DNA from: Anoplolepis gracilipes
Taxonomy: Eukaryota > Arthropoda > Insecta > Hymenoptera > Formicidae
Reading direction: 5' to 3'
Assembly (NCBI RefSeq): GCF_047496725.1
Contig: NC_132983.1
Coordinates: forward strand, 8,186,501-8,250,500
DNA: 64,000 nucleotides
The position numbers and the translations under genes were made by a program. The notes beneath the pieces are model-generated. The model worked only from the letters and a program-made list of their open reading frames with translations. It had not been told where the DNA came from and did not search any database. The stretch's first letter is position 1. Every line of letters begins with the position of its first letter. Positions 11,912-24,715 of this stretch are shown here, one piece after another.

Positions 11912-13038
11912 ACAAACAAGGAAGAATTCACATACAACATATAAGTGCAGATATTGAAACATATGTGATTAATATCAATTAAAAAAATATAATACATGGG
12001 AAATAATCATGTCACATGAATCAAATAATATACATAATACATGGGAAATAATCATGTCACATAAATCAAATAATATATATAAAACACAATAAATAAACAA
12101 GTATCTCAATTGCATAAGATTAGGAACAAATTAATAAAAGGCATATGAGAAGATAAAATTAATATCAATGCATAATCTAATATAATATACGTTAATAGTT
12201 AAATAATTTATTTTACCTTCAACGAAACAATTATTATTGATTTTGGAGATATATATATATATATGAATGTAAAGAGTAAATGTTACCGTAAACTAAAATT
12301 GCAAGTATCCAAGAAAAGTGTTAATTATCGCTTATCCGATGGTAGTTACTAATCAAGTAAAGGATAATAACTTAATATCAACTGCTTTGCAAGCGTCAAA
12401 GAAAAGAGTTTATTATCGCTTATGCAATGGCAGTTACTAATCAAATAAAGAATATCAACTTAATATCAACTGTTATTATATGAAGAAATTAGTATATAAT
12501 AAGATATTAATAATTTGAAAATATATACGGCTCCAATATTTACAAACATGATAAGATATACTCGGCAATGAGAGCCCATGCGCGGATGTTGATGCGTAAA
12601 GAAACTGCGTAAAGAAATTGCGTAAAGAAATTAATTCTTTTCACGAAAGAATTTTTAATTAGTGCACAGAGCACATATTTAGATTCTCATTTTTGAGAAT
12701 TCTAAAACCCCCTCTATATCCCCCTAAAGAGATGTAGACGAGAAAAAATATCGGGGCGAAGTCGCTGAATCGGGAATTGAACCCGTCTTTCGCTTCCCGG
12801 GCGAATAAGATATTAAATTAAATGCAAATAATTAATATTTACATTGGACTTATCAAATTATATAAATAGGAGTAGGATAAACCTCTTGACAAATCAATCT
12901 TCTCGTGTTGAATATCTCGTCAAATCAACAACCATTTGGGAAGGAAAGCCTTTCAATGTATAAATACCTGGGTTAAGCTACATAGCCTCTTAATAAAACA
13001 AAGATATCATTATTGGGAAACAAGAAGAAGAAGAAGCT
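11912..13038. other. AT-rich non-coding stretch with two short tandem duplications
   Basis: A unit of about 42 bp (GGGAAATAATCATGTCACAT plus flank) occurs twice at 11,998-12,080. A unit of about 90 bp (GTTAATTATCGCTTATCCGA-type) occurs twice at 12,300-12,480. Near 12,770 there is a tRNA B-box-like motif on the minus strand but no complete cloverleaf. No gene is visible. Confidence 0.6.
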
Positions 13039-13251
13039 CTAAAAACCACACAACAATATCCATCCAGATGCCATATAATCAAATGCCGCAAGATGAAATT
13101 CGCCCTTGTGTTGTATGGATTGAAACCGCCACACGTTCAGAGCTCTAGTTACAATATCTAAGTCCTTATCAAAGGATTTGCCGTGTAGGATATACCTGTT
13201 CACATTGTGGCTCAAGTCCATAAGAAAATGGTGCTCTGGTGACATGGTTAG
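13039..13251 (-). other. short protein-like open frame, unidentified
   Basis: The minus strand has an ATG-started frame of about 70 codons with non-biased composition (SPEHHFLMDLSHNVNRYI, IVTRALNVWRFQSI) that ends in a TAG. It is less repetitive than its surroundings and looks like a remnant of a coding sequence. I recognise no family; it may be transposon debris, and no flanking exons were found. Confidence 0.2.
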
Positions 13252-13286
13252 TACGCTATATTTCCTCTAGCTAACCTTTGTAAGTA

Positions 13287-13562
13287 ATTAGCCTCACAAA
13301 TAGTTATAGGCTGGTAGCACTCACAAATATAACTTTAGGTTGATAGCCTCACAAATGTTTATAGGCTGGAAGCTCTCGCAACTATAACTTCAGACTGATA
13401 GCCTCACAATTAATTATAGGCTGGAAGCTCTCGCAACTATAACTTTAGGCTAATAGCCTCACAATTAATTATAGGCTGGAAGCTCTCGCAACTATAAATT
13501 TAGGCTGATAGCCTCACAAATAATTATAGGCTGGTAGCCTCATGAATAGTTATAGGCTATTC
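13287..13562 (+). repeat. 55-bp minisatellite, about five copies
   Basis: The phrase TAGCCTCACAA recurs at 13,344, 13,399, 13,454 and 13,509, an exact 55-bp period, with degenerate copies at both ends. Each unit also carries TTATAGGCTGGAAGCTCTCG. Confidence 0.9.
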
Positions 13563-13619
13563 GTCTCAAACATATATAAATTAGCGGTTAAAGAAAACTG
13601 TAAGACAATTATCTCAAGA

Positions 13620-13763
13620 GCTCTTGTACTTAGCGTCGGTTCTGACGAAGAAGAAGGCGGAAAACGGAAGCGCCGTTCAATTGGTCACCACATGGAACAT
13701 AAGTAATGCGCGCCGTGTATTACTCCGCGTAAGAAAGGTGTTATAGCCCGAGATTATAACTAA

Positions 13764-13819
<56 letters not shown>

Positions 13820-14460
13820 GTTAAACATTTATAAGAATCAGTAAAGAGAATGATTGCAGAATCGACATCCGCATACCGCGATTAGAGCATTGACCGCGCT
13901 TACCGCTAACATAGCGAGCTACGCGTGAAACCCAAGACGAAGCCGGAACACCGCGGCGAGGATTGCGAAAGAGTGCAAGCAAGGAAGTCCGACCTTTGGA
14001 CCCGTTGCGCTTGCACTCAGCGCGAGTTGAGCAACCCGATCGAATTTTAGGACGGTCGCTTAACGATATAAAAAACCAACCCGCGCGGGCAGTCGTAAAA
14101 CCGAAGTAAGAATAATCGTTACTGCAGCGGGCAGTCTTAATATCAAAGTGACAATATTGCTAACTCACGCGCCAACACGCGCCAACCAACGACATCTGAA
14201 GCAGTCACGCTCGACAACGAATTCCATATCAATCACATCGAACTACCTTCGAGCCGAACGAGCTCGGTATAACTCTCACCAGCTAATCAAAGGAGAAGGA
14301 ACCATTGTAAGAACGACCACTGTAATAAGTCAAACGAAATATATTTTAATACTTTTGGACACGAGAAGACTACATTCAATAAATAACGTCATCCTGCGCC
14401 CTGAGTCCCGCCACTTCTGCGGATCTCGAAGCCTGTGCCGTCCCGTGGCACAACAAAGGC
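13620..14460 (-). mobile_element. LTR-like or other mobile-element debris
   Basis: A moderately GC-rich block. Read on the minus strand, its edge at about 14,455 (TGTTGTGCCACGGGACGGCA, then TTCGAGATCCGC) matches the plus-strand block beginning at 29,252 (TGTTGTGCCGCGGTACGGCA, then TTCGAGATCCGC). The shared TG-start suggests a retroelement terminal repeat present twice. I cannot define the other end. The open frame at 14,148-14,534 on the plus strand is antisense to it and does not look like a protein. Confidence 0.35.
13771..13815. repeat. (TA)n microsatellite
   Basis: About 22 uninterrupted TA dinucleotides in an AT-rich spacer. Confidence 0.95.
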
Positions 14461-14518
14461 TTTATCCTAGAGATGGCGTTACCATCTTAATTAATTCAGG
14501 TTTCGCTGTATTTTATAC

Positions 14519-16414
14519 AAAAACAGAATTTTAAAAAAGAATTTCAAAACTTTAAAGTAATGAAAAAGAACGAGCAAAGTTTTCTGTTTTTATAAAAAAA
14601 TCTGTAATATTTATTTTATGTCTCACAAAAGCATCTTCTTTTTTATAAGGTTCTTAATTTATTCTGTGTTTATTTTCGTTAATCACATAAACCTATAATA
14701 TCAAATTTTACACTTAAAATACATTTATTTCGAAAAGCATTTTGTGTTAAAAATAGACATAATTATGTTTAAATGTGTTTTCGTTTAAACGTATATAATA
14801 TCAAGCTCAAATTTTTTCCATATTCCTATATACCTACCGTTAAGCGCAGGACCGAGGAATTGCATAGGTGAATTATTATTTTCGTTTCTGCTCTTGTCGA
14901 TAATTTTTGATAATGTCGATAAACTTTGAATTGTATAATAGGTAAAAAATAAAGTGATTAAATAAATGAATTTGTATATTCTGTGTTAAATATATTTTAT
15001 TCTTAATTAATTTTTTATTTTTTTTTATATTTCTCCTCTTTATATCTCTTTAACATCTTCAAATTTTTACATTTTCATTATATGAAATATTTAATATTTC
15101 AAAAACATGTTATAATTGTACAGTGCGCATGTCTCTTTATTTTTAATAAACGTAATTTTCAAAAGTTATAACATTATTTTTGCAGCAAGGAAAGCAGATT
15201 TAAATAATATATACATTTTAGCAACATATATTTTTCCAACATTGTGCAAACATATATTTTGCTAAAATGTATATATTATTTAAATCTACTTTCCTTTTGC
15301 TGCAAAAATAATGTTATAACTTTTGAAAATTACGTTTATTAGAAATAAAGAGCACTATATAATTATAATATGTTTTTGAAATATTAAAAATGTTATATAA
15401 TGAAGATATAAAAATTTGAAGATGTTAAAGAGATATAAAGAAGAGAAATATAAATAAATAATAAAAAATTAATTAAGAGTAAAATATATTTAACATAGAA
15501 TGTACAAATTCATTTATTTAATCACTTCATTGGATATAACATTTTCAATATCTTGAACCATGCTAATAAAAGAATAAATTTGTATAACATGTACACTTTT
15601 TCTATTTCCAATCGGCAAAATTTTTTGATATATTTATATATGAGCTATCGATTAAATATACATATCAATTAAATATATTTTAAATCTAATCAGTTCTAAC
15701 ATTATTAAAATTTAATAATCAAAAATATCCTGAACTAAATGCTCGCTGCGTATAAATTATTATTCGGAGCAGAATCATATTCTGGATTGTTAATTGTTGC
15801 TTGATACTCGCCTTTGTCTTTTAATTTTAATTAAATTTTATACGTACAGGCGAAAATATGGAAAAATGAGAACACCGAAAGATAAATATTTTATATTTTA
15901 TCTAATCTTGAATATTTTATATTTTTATATTTTATCTACTTATGAGATTATTCAAAACTCAAAAAATACTGTTTATGCATTGTTGTAATAATTAACATAA
16001 AAAAGAACGATCAAATTCTGTTTTCAATCTGTGATTGTTGTATTTCCCACAAAATCCGACTCTCATTCAGAAAAATTTTCGTTTTTTTCTTTTTAATAAT
16101 TCTTTTTACTCTGGACTGTTGTTAACCGCAGGTTGGCAAAAAAATGGAAAGAATATACGTTTTAATTTAAGGCATGTAATTATCAATTTAATTATTATTT
16201 TCCTATGATGTTCCCAGTGCTCTATCTTTGAAATATCACCGTTCAATTGATCGCACGAGAAATAAAGAAAAGGAGATGCGAGGAATACATTTGTATATTC
16301 CTGGACAAGAAATCACGTAACATTTTTACATATGTAATATATATTTTCTTGATAATGTTGAACGTATGCGTAATAATTTTCCATTATTTTTGCAATTCAT
16401 CTTCTTATACATAC
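14519..16414. repeat. duplicated CYP4 flank, copy 1, second part
   Basis: AT-rich, non-coding. It matches 26,588-29,202 in the same orientation, starting from AAAACAGAATTTTAAAAAA and running up to the 3' end of the CYP4 gene. It includes a short internal inverted repeat (15,195-15,310, ATATACATTTTAGCAACATA and its complement). Position 15,479-15,486 (GTAAAATA) is the unoccupied version of the MITE insertion site at 27,127 in the other copy. Confidence 0.8.
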
Positions 16415-19400
16415 TTACATGATATCCGTGTCAATTTTAAACGGATATTTGTGATTAATTGAGATGAATTTCATATAAAACGGACGAGAAGGACAAAGTA
16501 ATAAATCGGCCTTTAACTGCATATTTTTTAAATAATCTACGGGTTCCAAGTAAAAATTGTGCACCAAAGATGCTATTATTGTCTTCAACTCCAGCAGAGC
16601 GAATTTTTGACCTATCAAAAAATTTAAAGTCTATTATTGACGCTATCAAAAATTGTCGACACGAACAGAAACAAAAATAATAGTTCACCTATGCAATTCC
16701 TCGGTCCTGCGCTGAACGGTATATAGGAATATGGATGACGATTCTGTATCCTTTCTGGCAAAAATCTATCCGGATCGAATACTTCTGGATTTGGCCAAAA
16801 ATTAGGATCTCTGTGAACTGCCCAGATATTAAGCCATATGGTTGTTCCAGTAGGTACTACATATGACTCTGAAAGACGTATTATAAAATTATGAAATATT
16901 GTTACAAAAATAAAAATTTTTTTGATAAATAAAATGTACATAATATTGTACACAATGCTTTTAAAATGTTAAAGCAGTTAAACTAATTTTACATTCATTA
17001 ATATATACATCATATAATATAACATGTAAAATGTGCAATAAAAAAATGGATTACATAATCTTATATGAATTTTATGTGAATCTGAAAAATATTATATAAT
17101 TACAAAATATAAAAATTTACAAAAGTACGAGTATTTTAAAGAAATAAAATGTACATAATATTGTATTTTTTGAATATTAAAGCAATTAAACTTATTTTAC
17201 TTGATATTATATATACTTATATATACTCCATGAAATATGACATGTTCAAAATATATACAAAAAGACAGTGATTAATTACGTAATTTTACATCCTCCGCAG
17301 CGTTTCGTAATATGAAAAATGCGCTGGGATACAAACGTAGTGATTCCTTTAAACATCTCTCTAAATATGATAAATTTTGCAACGCCTTCATTGTAAGTTT
17401 CCCTCCGTTCTCTTGCACCACACTATCGATTTCAACCCTTACACGCTCCTGTGTTGATAATATTTAAACTGTACTGTTTAATATTCTGATTTTTATGTTC
17501 ATGCACACAAATAAATTTTTAATAATATTAATAATTCCTAATAAAATCAAAATAAATTTTCTATGTTTTGCTGCAAAAATATAAAAATAAACAAACCAAA
17601 ATAAGCAAGTTTCAATAACTCTGCGTTATCACGTATTTATTTACAATCCTCTAGTTTTACTTTAGCATACTTTTAATTCACTCTTTTCTAAATTTCATGT
17701 TCCACAATTGTCATTGTACTTTTCATTTATAAATTTAACAATTGTAGTATTTTTTTATATTTTTAGTGAAATTTTTTTTTTGTTAGTTTTTTCAATTTTT
17801 TGTAAAATGAAACAAAAAATATCAATTCTGTGAAGGAGTTTTTTTCTTAATTTATCAATCTTTTATATGTTTCCGTTTGACATTTAAATAATATATCGCA
17901 ATAATATTGAAAAAAAGTACCTGGATATCTTTGTGCTCAGCTAATAATAATAAAGTAAACATTACAGCCCTCGTTATGGTATCGTGACCCTGTAATCATC
18001 ATCACTTATTATTGTATTATTATATTATGCATGTATATAATATCATTATACATGCTTAGATATATTAAATTAAAAAAGAAATTATACTGATGCGTACTGC
18101 AAACATTAAGGTATCGACTTCCTCTCTAATGTCCGAATCAGTTAATAAACCTTCTCGAGATGCCGCTATTAAAAGGTCCAACATGGCTAGCCGCTTTTTT
18201 TTAACTTTTTAGAAACAAAAACAGCATATTAGCTCAATCTCATTATTGCATTCTTTAATTAACATTGTTCTTATATAAAGATCAACCTCTATTAGAAATA
18301 ATAATGATTTAATTTACGACAGACATATGCTATATTTCATTACGTATATTTTGTACAAATACTACAACAATAATTTTAGATTGTGCAAACAAGCTTAAAT
18401 TAGAAGCTGATCTCTTACATACTTTCAAACACTTCGACATCATCTATTTCTTTGTCACTTTCAAGGTTTTTCAAGTACCGACCATTGGTGCGTTCGTGAT
18501 AAAGTTTTCTTTCCGCAATGATCTACACATACAAGTATGATATTAAATTTTTAAAATAATTTTTTTATATTTAATAGTAATAACACATTGTACTGTAGCA
18601 TAAATATTAATAACATCATGTAATCTTGTGATACAAAGATTATGAGATTTATTGTAATATTATACAAAAAAGAGAGTTTAAAGGATTAAAACAAAATGAT
18701 TTAAAACACACCTTTTCCGTAAATCCGTGCAATATTTTCAAAACTTTTTTTTGCTTTCTTCCTTGTGGCGATAAAGAGAATAATAAATCGTTATAGAACC
18801 ATGGCCTAAATCCTCTAAAACGTAATTCAATAAAATTATATAATTTTAATAAAATAATTTTGTAACAACTTTATTTTATTTAAGGTTAGCATAAATATTT
18901 AAAGTAAACTTTAAGTAATCATAGAAAATATAAATAAAATTTAACTACCCGGTAGAAAATTTATTATGTATAATCATATAGGATATATATGACCATATAT
19001 GATATATATGACAATATAAAATTATATAGAAATATATAAAATTTTATATAAGTTATGTTTAATTATATATAATAATATATGACTTATTGTATATTTATAT
19101 ATAATTTTATATTAATGTTGGCTAGATGTCAGTCAACGATAATACAAAATTATGCATACTATACATAACTATACATAACTTATACAGAATTTTATATATT
19201 TCTATATACTTTTATATTGTTATATATAATTATATATAAGAAATTTTTTACCGGGTATATTACGAAAAACATATGAAGTATTTCCTAAAACATTAGCCAT
19301 TTGTTTTTGCTAAATTAGATTAATATATATTCTTTGATGTAAATGTAATTTATCTATAAATTTCATTGTACAATTAATTTTTTTAATTTTTAATTTTTTA

Positions 19401-21958
19401 ATATTTTTAATATTTTAAAAATTTAAAAATAGCAAACAATATTTTGAAATTAAACATTTAGTCGGGCACGTACAATATATGGATTACTAATAGCCGGTAA
19501 ACAGAATTTATGTTTTACACTAATTGTTTATACTATTTTTACCTTCACATGACTAAAAAAATAAATAATTAAACTATTTTTCAAATTGCATACATATATT
19601 ACATAATTACAACATAAAGGGGGATCACACAATTGTTTACTATATATAAATTACCTATAAATCGTCAGTTCCATAATGGTGTGAATCGCATTTCGATAGT
19701 GTTGCTGGAACTCGCCGAAGTTTTGCAGAGAGATGCCCATGGCAGTTTCTATGAGTGCATTGATCATATAAAACAAAAATATTATACAATCAAAGATTTA
19801 TTGTAATATATTTCATAAATAGCTTTGAGTATAAAAAAATCAGATACTATATATGTACCTATCTTTATCGCAGCATTGATAATGTGCATGAGAATGAACT
19901 ATCTTTTTATCCATAAGCTATGGTTATTATGTAGAATGGTTGTTATGGAGATAATTATATATAATAAAATTTCTACATATAACACAAAACAATAAGGATT
20001 TTTCAGAATTCTTACCGCATATCGCATTTAATGTATATTCGCTAACAAATGATAAATCCTTTACAACTATTCCTCCAGCATCTTTTAACGAATTTGTTAT
20101 GCAATTGCTCTCTTTGATCAAGATATTAACAAACTGATTCAATATACTGAAATGAAATGTAGGTGTTAATATCTTTCGCCGTGTTTGCCACTTAGTGCCT
20201 AAAACAAAAACAATATGACATAAAATTATATGATAAATAAATTTTAATAATATTATATAAAATTGTATTTTCTCTTCCATTATAATGTTTAATTGATCAA
20301 TTTTAAACAATATATTAACCTTTATTCCGTATTAATGGATCATTTTTGTTCGTGATTTTTCTAACATCAATTTTTCGAAAACGAATAATCATAAAATAAT
20401 ATATTTGAGTATATTATTTTTCAAATTGATAATTTTAGTCTTTATTTAGTATGCTCAAAGAAAGTATATAAATTTTTTCAGATTTTTTTAAAACACTTTT
20501 ACATCGTATTTTCGATAAGTTTATTAATATAAACTTATCGAAAATACGCTGCCCTATCTGTACGGTTAGATGGTGCCAAAATAACAATACGGAGCAAGAG
20601 TTAATTATCTTAAATTTATTTTGTTTTATTGTAAAATTCATATTTATAATCTTTTAAACATTTTTATGAAACTTTTTTTTGATAAAACTGTAAAAGAATT
20701 AACAAATATTAACATAAAATTTTATAATTAAAGTTTTATGAATTGGGAAATAAAAATAATTTATTAAAAGTATATTACGTGCCCTCGTGTGATAATGTTT
20801 ATAATTTAATTAATAATCTTTAATTAAGATATTACTGCTATATTTGCTTGAGAATGCGTGTATCACAGCGAAATTATCCATCGTTATAATCTTTACTTGT
20901 AATAAATTTCTTTTAAATTTATTGGTTTTTATAACAATGAAGTTGTATAAGTTTATTATTTAATTGTATAAGATAATATTTGAGTCTAATTGTAACATTT
21001 TATTAGATTTTCTGTTATGGAGACAGATCGATAACAGACTGTAATAGTAAAGAGTACGTATGTGCGCTTAAATGTTAATGTCATTACGTTACCTGAGTTG
21101 ATAAGAAGACCTTTGCCTAATCAGGGAAGTAACAAATCATAAAAATGACTTTTCTCAATGTGCTTAGTGCTACTTAATATAGTCTGAAATTATCGAAAAC
21201 ATGTTACAAAAGAAACATCAGTTTATATTACTTCATCTTAAATACACAAATAATTTATTAAGCATATCTCAAATATTTATTTAAATTTTTCGAATATTAA
21301 TGTTCCTTCTTTTTATCTTTTAAGAATCTTTTTTTTTAAGTCTCGTAATTATGTCTATAGAAAATACGTCCACAGAGAAATGAATTTCCTTATTACCTCA
21401 AAATCATCTGGATTATGGATAAATACAATAGGTATAAAACTAAGCCAACCTTTAAAAATGGGATAATAGTAATCAGTGAATTTAAACAACAGTTTCATTA
21501 GCTCTTCTGAAAAATATATTAAAAACATCAGTATAAAAAATTTTAAGGTATTAACTTTATCATTTTTTTTTAATGTTACTTTACCTTTATTCTCAGATAT
21601 GCTACAAACAAACTAATCATAAGAACTGAATTGAATATGGATATTGTAAAAGAAGTGCTGAGATGAGTAATCTGCATGCAATAAATATTGATAGGCATAT
21701 GTTCCAAAGCAGAGATTTTATGAACTTAATTTTTATTTACATGTGTGCACGAATGACGGATAGTTTGCCAATTAATGTAAATAAATTAAAAATTTTAATC
21801 TTGCCTGCTGAAACATGGAATTGCAATAGATTACCAAGAATCGGAAGGCCCGGTGGTCCTGGTATAAGATTAATAAGTCGACCGTTTCTTCCATGATGCA
21901 CATAATAATTATACACCAATAAAATAAACATGAATAATAACAATATGGTGATAAACAT
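16415..21958 (-). pseudogene. cytochrome P450, CYP4 family, 12 exons with one in-frame stop
   Basis: Haem monooxygenase anchored in the ER membrane; CYP4 enzymes hydroxylate fatty acids, pheromones, cuticular lipids or xenobiotics. Exons, 5' to 3': 21,742-21,958 (membrane anchor, then PGPPGLPILGN), 21,397-21,506, 21,093-21,183, 20,016-20,198 (TKWQTRRKILTPTFHF), 19,655-19,748, 18,712-18,814, 18,423-18,522, 18,098-18,204, 17,931-17,989 (I-helix GHDTITRA), 17,280-17,448 (K-helix ESLRLYP), 16,689-16,868 (haem loop FSAGPRNCIG) and 16,415-16,611. GT-AG junctions and phases join well, and length and motif order are complete for the family. The exon at 21,093-21,183 has TGA at 21,121-21,123 where CYP4 proteins have Trp (HPWLG region). 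The gene is therefore either a young pseudogene, a null allele, or carries a base error. Confidence 0.88.
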
Positions 21959-22983
21959 TGTTTCTTGACGTGATATTCTTGACCAGTTAGTTAAGCTTTA
22001 TCTTTTTAACTTTCTGTTTCTATGATCCTTGGATTGCATGTGAAAAAATAAATGATATTTGTTTTACAACAAAACTGTCACAATTGTCTTGATATTCTAA
22101 ATATGCTAAGAAAGAAAGGGAGAGAAAGAAAGAGAGAAAGAGACAACGAAAGAGAAAAAGAAAGTGAAAGAGAGGGACAAAGAAAGAGAGAATAATCATT
22201 GAATTATAATACCTTAATTCTATATATTTTATATAGTTAATAACTATGAAGAGTTATAAATAGTGTGATGAATTATTTATTAAAATGAAAAATATATCAC
22301 TTGTGTAAATTAAATAAAAAAAATTTTATCAGTTATTGTTTATAATTATGTTTCTATTTATAAGATATAATTTCTTAAGATTTCATTTAAAATCTGATTA
22401 GTGATTAATAGTATCATAATTAGATCGAGCATTATTTTTACTTAATTACTTAAAAAATGTATCAGTTATTTTAGCATTATTAATAATTTTATTTATTCTA
22501 TAATTGTGAAAAGAAATGCTCTTAAGCGATCACACCATAATGTCCGTTTAAAATTGAGTTCTACAAATTTGTGTTTGCGTATCTATTTTAAATCTATTTT
22601 TACTGCTAAGCAAAAATAAAGAATTGCTGTATAATAAACAGAATTATTTAATTAAGATTTCGCACACTTTAACATAAACAAGAAATTAATTGGAAAATTT
22701 TATGTGATTTTTATCAAATTTATTATCACGCTACACACACAAACACATTGTATTTTCATATAATATACAAATTATATAATTATCACAATTGTTTAACAGC
22801 GTTTTCTCTTTTGTTTACCTAATTGTTACACATTTGCGCAAAAATAATATAATATGCATTTAATAAGATTATAATAATTAATCAAAGTTAACAACTTGTG
22901 GTATTAAAGAAAATTTATGTGTAAAAATCATGCGTTTATACTAATTATATTATTAATCAAAATTTTTCAAATGTTACAATAAA
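21959..22983. other. CYP4 upstream region
   Basis: AT-rich intergenic DNA that should contain the promoter of the minus-strand CYP4 gene. A purine tract of GAAAGAGA-type repeats lies at about 22,108-22,191. I see no unambiguous TATA/initiator pair and no other gene. Confidence 0.5.
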
Positions 22984-23328
22984 ATGTTATAAAGTGTTAT
23001 TTTATATAAATAAGTACTGTCCAAAATTACCTGATCAATTCTTTGAAGCGACGTTTAATTGAAACGCTACTCAAATGTTTAAAATGTTTTGAATGGAATA
23101 TTGCAAGTTTTCTTAAGTAGATACATGTGCCAGGAAAACAAATCTCCGCAAACTGACAATGCACATCCGAGGCTTATACTTATAATATCTCAAGGACGTA
23201 TTATAAATACTTATAATAATCAAAGCGTATTACAATAATAAGAATAATAATAATAGTGATCTCATCTCTTAAGAGGTAAGTTAAATCGTATTTGATTAAA
23301 AACAATAGTAAATATGCATGTGTGCCCC

Positions 23329-23342
23329 CCCCGTGCGTGCGC

Positions 23343-23401
<59 letters not shown>

Positions 23402-23420
23402 TGTGTGTGTGTGTGTGTTA
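23329..23420. repeat. (GCGT)n/(GT)n microsatellite
   Basis: A run of GCGT tetranucleotides that becomes GT dinucleotides. It is absent from the matching place in flank copy 1. The open frame across it is a repeat artefact. Confidence 0.95.
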
Positions 23421-24180
23421 TGAAACTAACTAATATACATGTTTTTTTTTTTTTTCAACTTTTTTTGAAGATCTTACGAATGATGATGAATAAATTTATT
23501 TATGTAATTTTTTTATTTTTTCAAACTTATAAAAAGACTTGCGCCTTCGTAAAAACACTTGTACGTACTATCTTCGCACTAGTTTTGTTGATAACAATAA
23601 AAAAAAAAAGAGTTTTCTTTGAGGTAGTACTTATGCATATTTACTATTGTACAAAACAACACATTTGATAAATGTTTACTTGCACTCGGATTGTTTTCAG
23701 TTTTATATATGTTATAGAAGATATATTCCTAATTAATAAATCCCGAGATAATAGATCCCGAGAAAAAAAGAATTTAACATGGTCAGATGTAAACATATAT
23801 AATTAGATATGAAAAGATCTGACCATATGTGTAATTTTATATGATCATATATAATATCCGAAAAATGGTGCAATATGATCTTATGTGACTATATCTTTAT
23901 ATAATCATATTTCGTTAAATTTTAAAATAATTATATATGAAAACAGATCCAGCTGAATGTAATTATATTTTTATATCATTATATAATTATATCTTTATTT
24001 ATATAATTATAGCTTATTTTTATAAGATCATATCATGCCAAATTTCAGATATTATTATATATGATCAAATTATATCGCGTCAAATTTCAGATTTAATTAT
24101 ATATGGACATATTATATATGGTCAAATCGCGCCAAATTTCAGATATAATTACATATAATTATAATAAATTCATTTTTTTG

Positions 24181-24715
24181 GGGTCGTTCGAATTTCGTAA
24201 CGTTCTCTTTTGGTTCCTAAAATACGCGAATTTAAAATATTATAAAAATAATATTTTTAGAAAAAGAAGTTTATCTAAATGATTTTAACCTTGACATATG
24301 TTTCCAAATTTTTATCATAAAGTAAATATATAGGCATGGGAGAGATTCTGCCTACATCTCCTCCTTGCACTCTCTAATACAGAAGAAATAACCTAATTTT
24401 CCAACCTATTTCTGTTTTTAATATTCAAATCACCGCACGTTTACTAAAATATTAATAAAACTTTATTGTTTGTAATATCAGTTTATATCTAAAGAAAAGC
24501 ATTAAAATTATGAAACTTTAATTTGTTATGTCTTTTAAACCAATGCCTTTTCCCATTTTATTCTTGCCGAGAATTATTCTCGAAAAACAATTTCTCTTAT
24601 AACATATTCAAGTAGTGATAAAATCAAGTAAATTTTTATGCAATTTTGTCGAAATTATGACACTTCAAAATCGCAAATTTTTAGGAACCAAACGAGAGCG
24701 TCAATTCGGATGATG
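24181..24715. mobile_element. inverted-repeat (MITE-like) insertion in flank copy 2
   Basis: The left edge holds TTCTCTTTTGGTTCCTAAAA and the right edge TTTTTAGGAACCAAACGAGA, which are inverted versions of each other. The insert lies within the 1.26 kb absent from flank copy 1. The rest of that insertion (24,716-25,445) is AT-rich and unrecognised. Confidence 0.5.

Noticed and set aside
12765..12815. Possible tRNA gene on the minus strand
   Set aside because: There is a B-box-like GGGTTCAATTCCC, but the T-stem has a mismatch and I could not fold an acceptor stem, D-arm and anticodon arm. It may be a tRNA-derived SINE scrap.
23318..23668. 116-codon plus-strand frame
   Set aside because: The first part encodes the (GCGT)n microsatellite and the rest is AT-rich; the duplicated flank has no equivalent.
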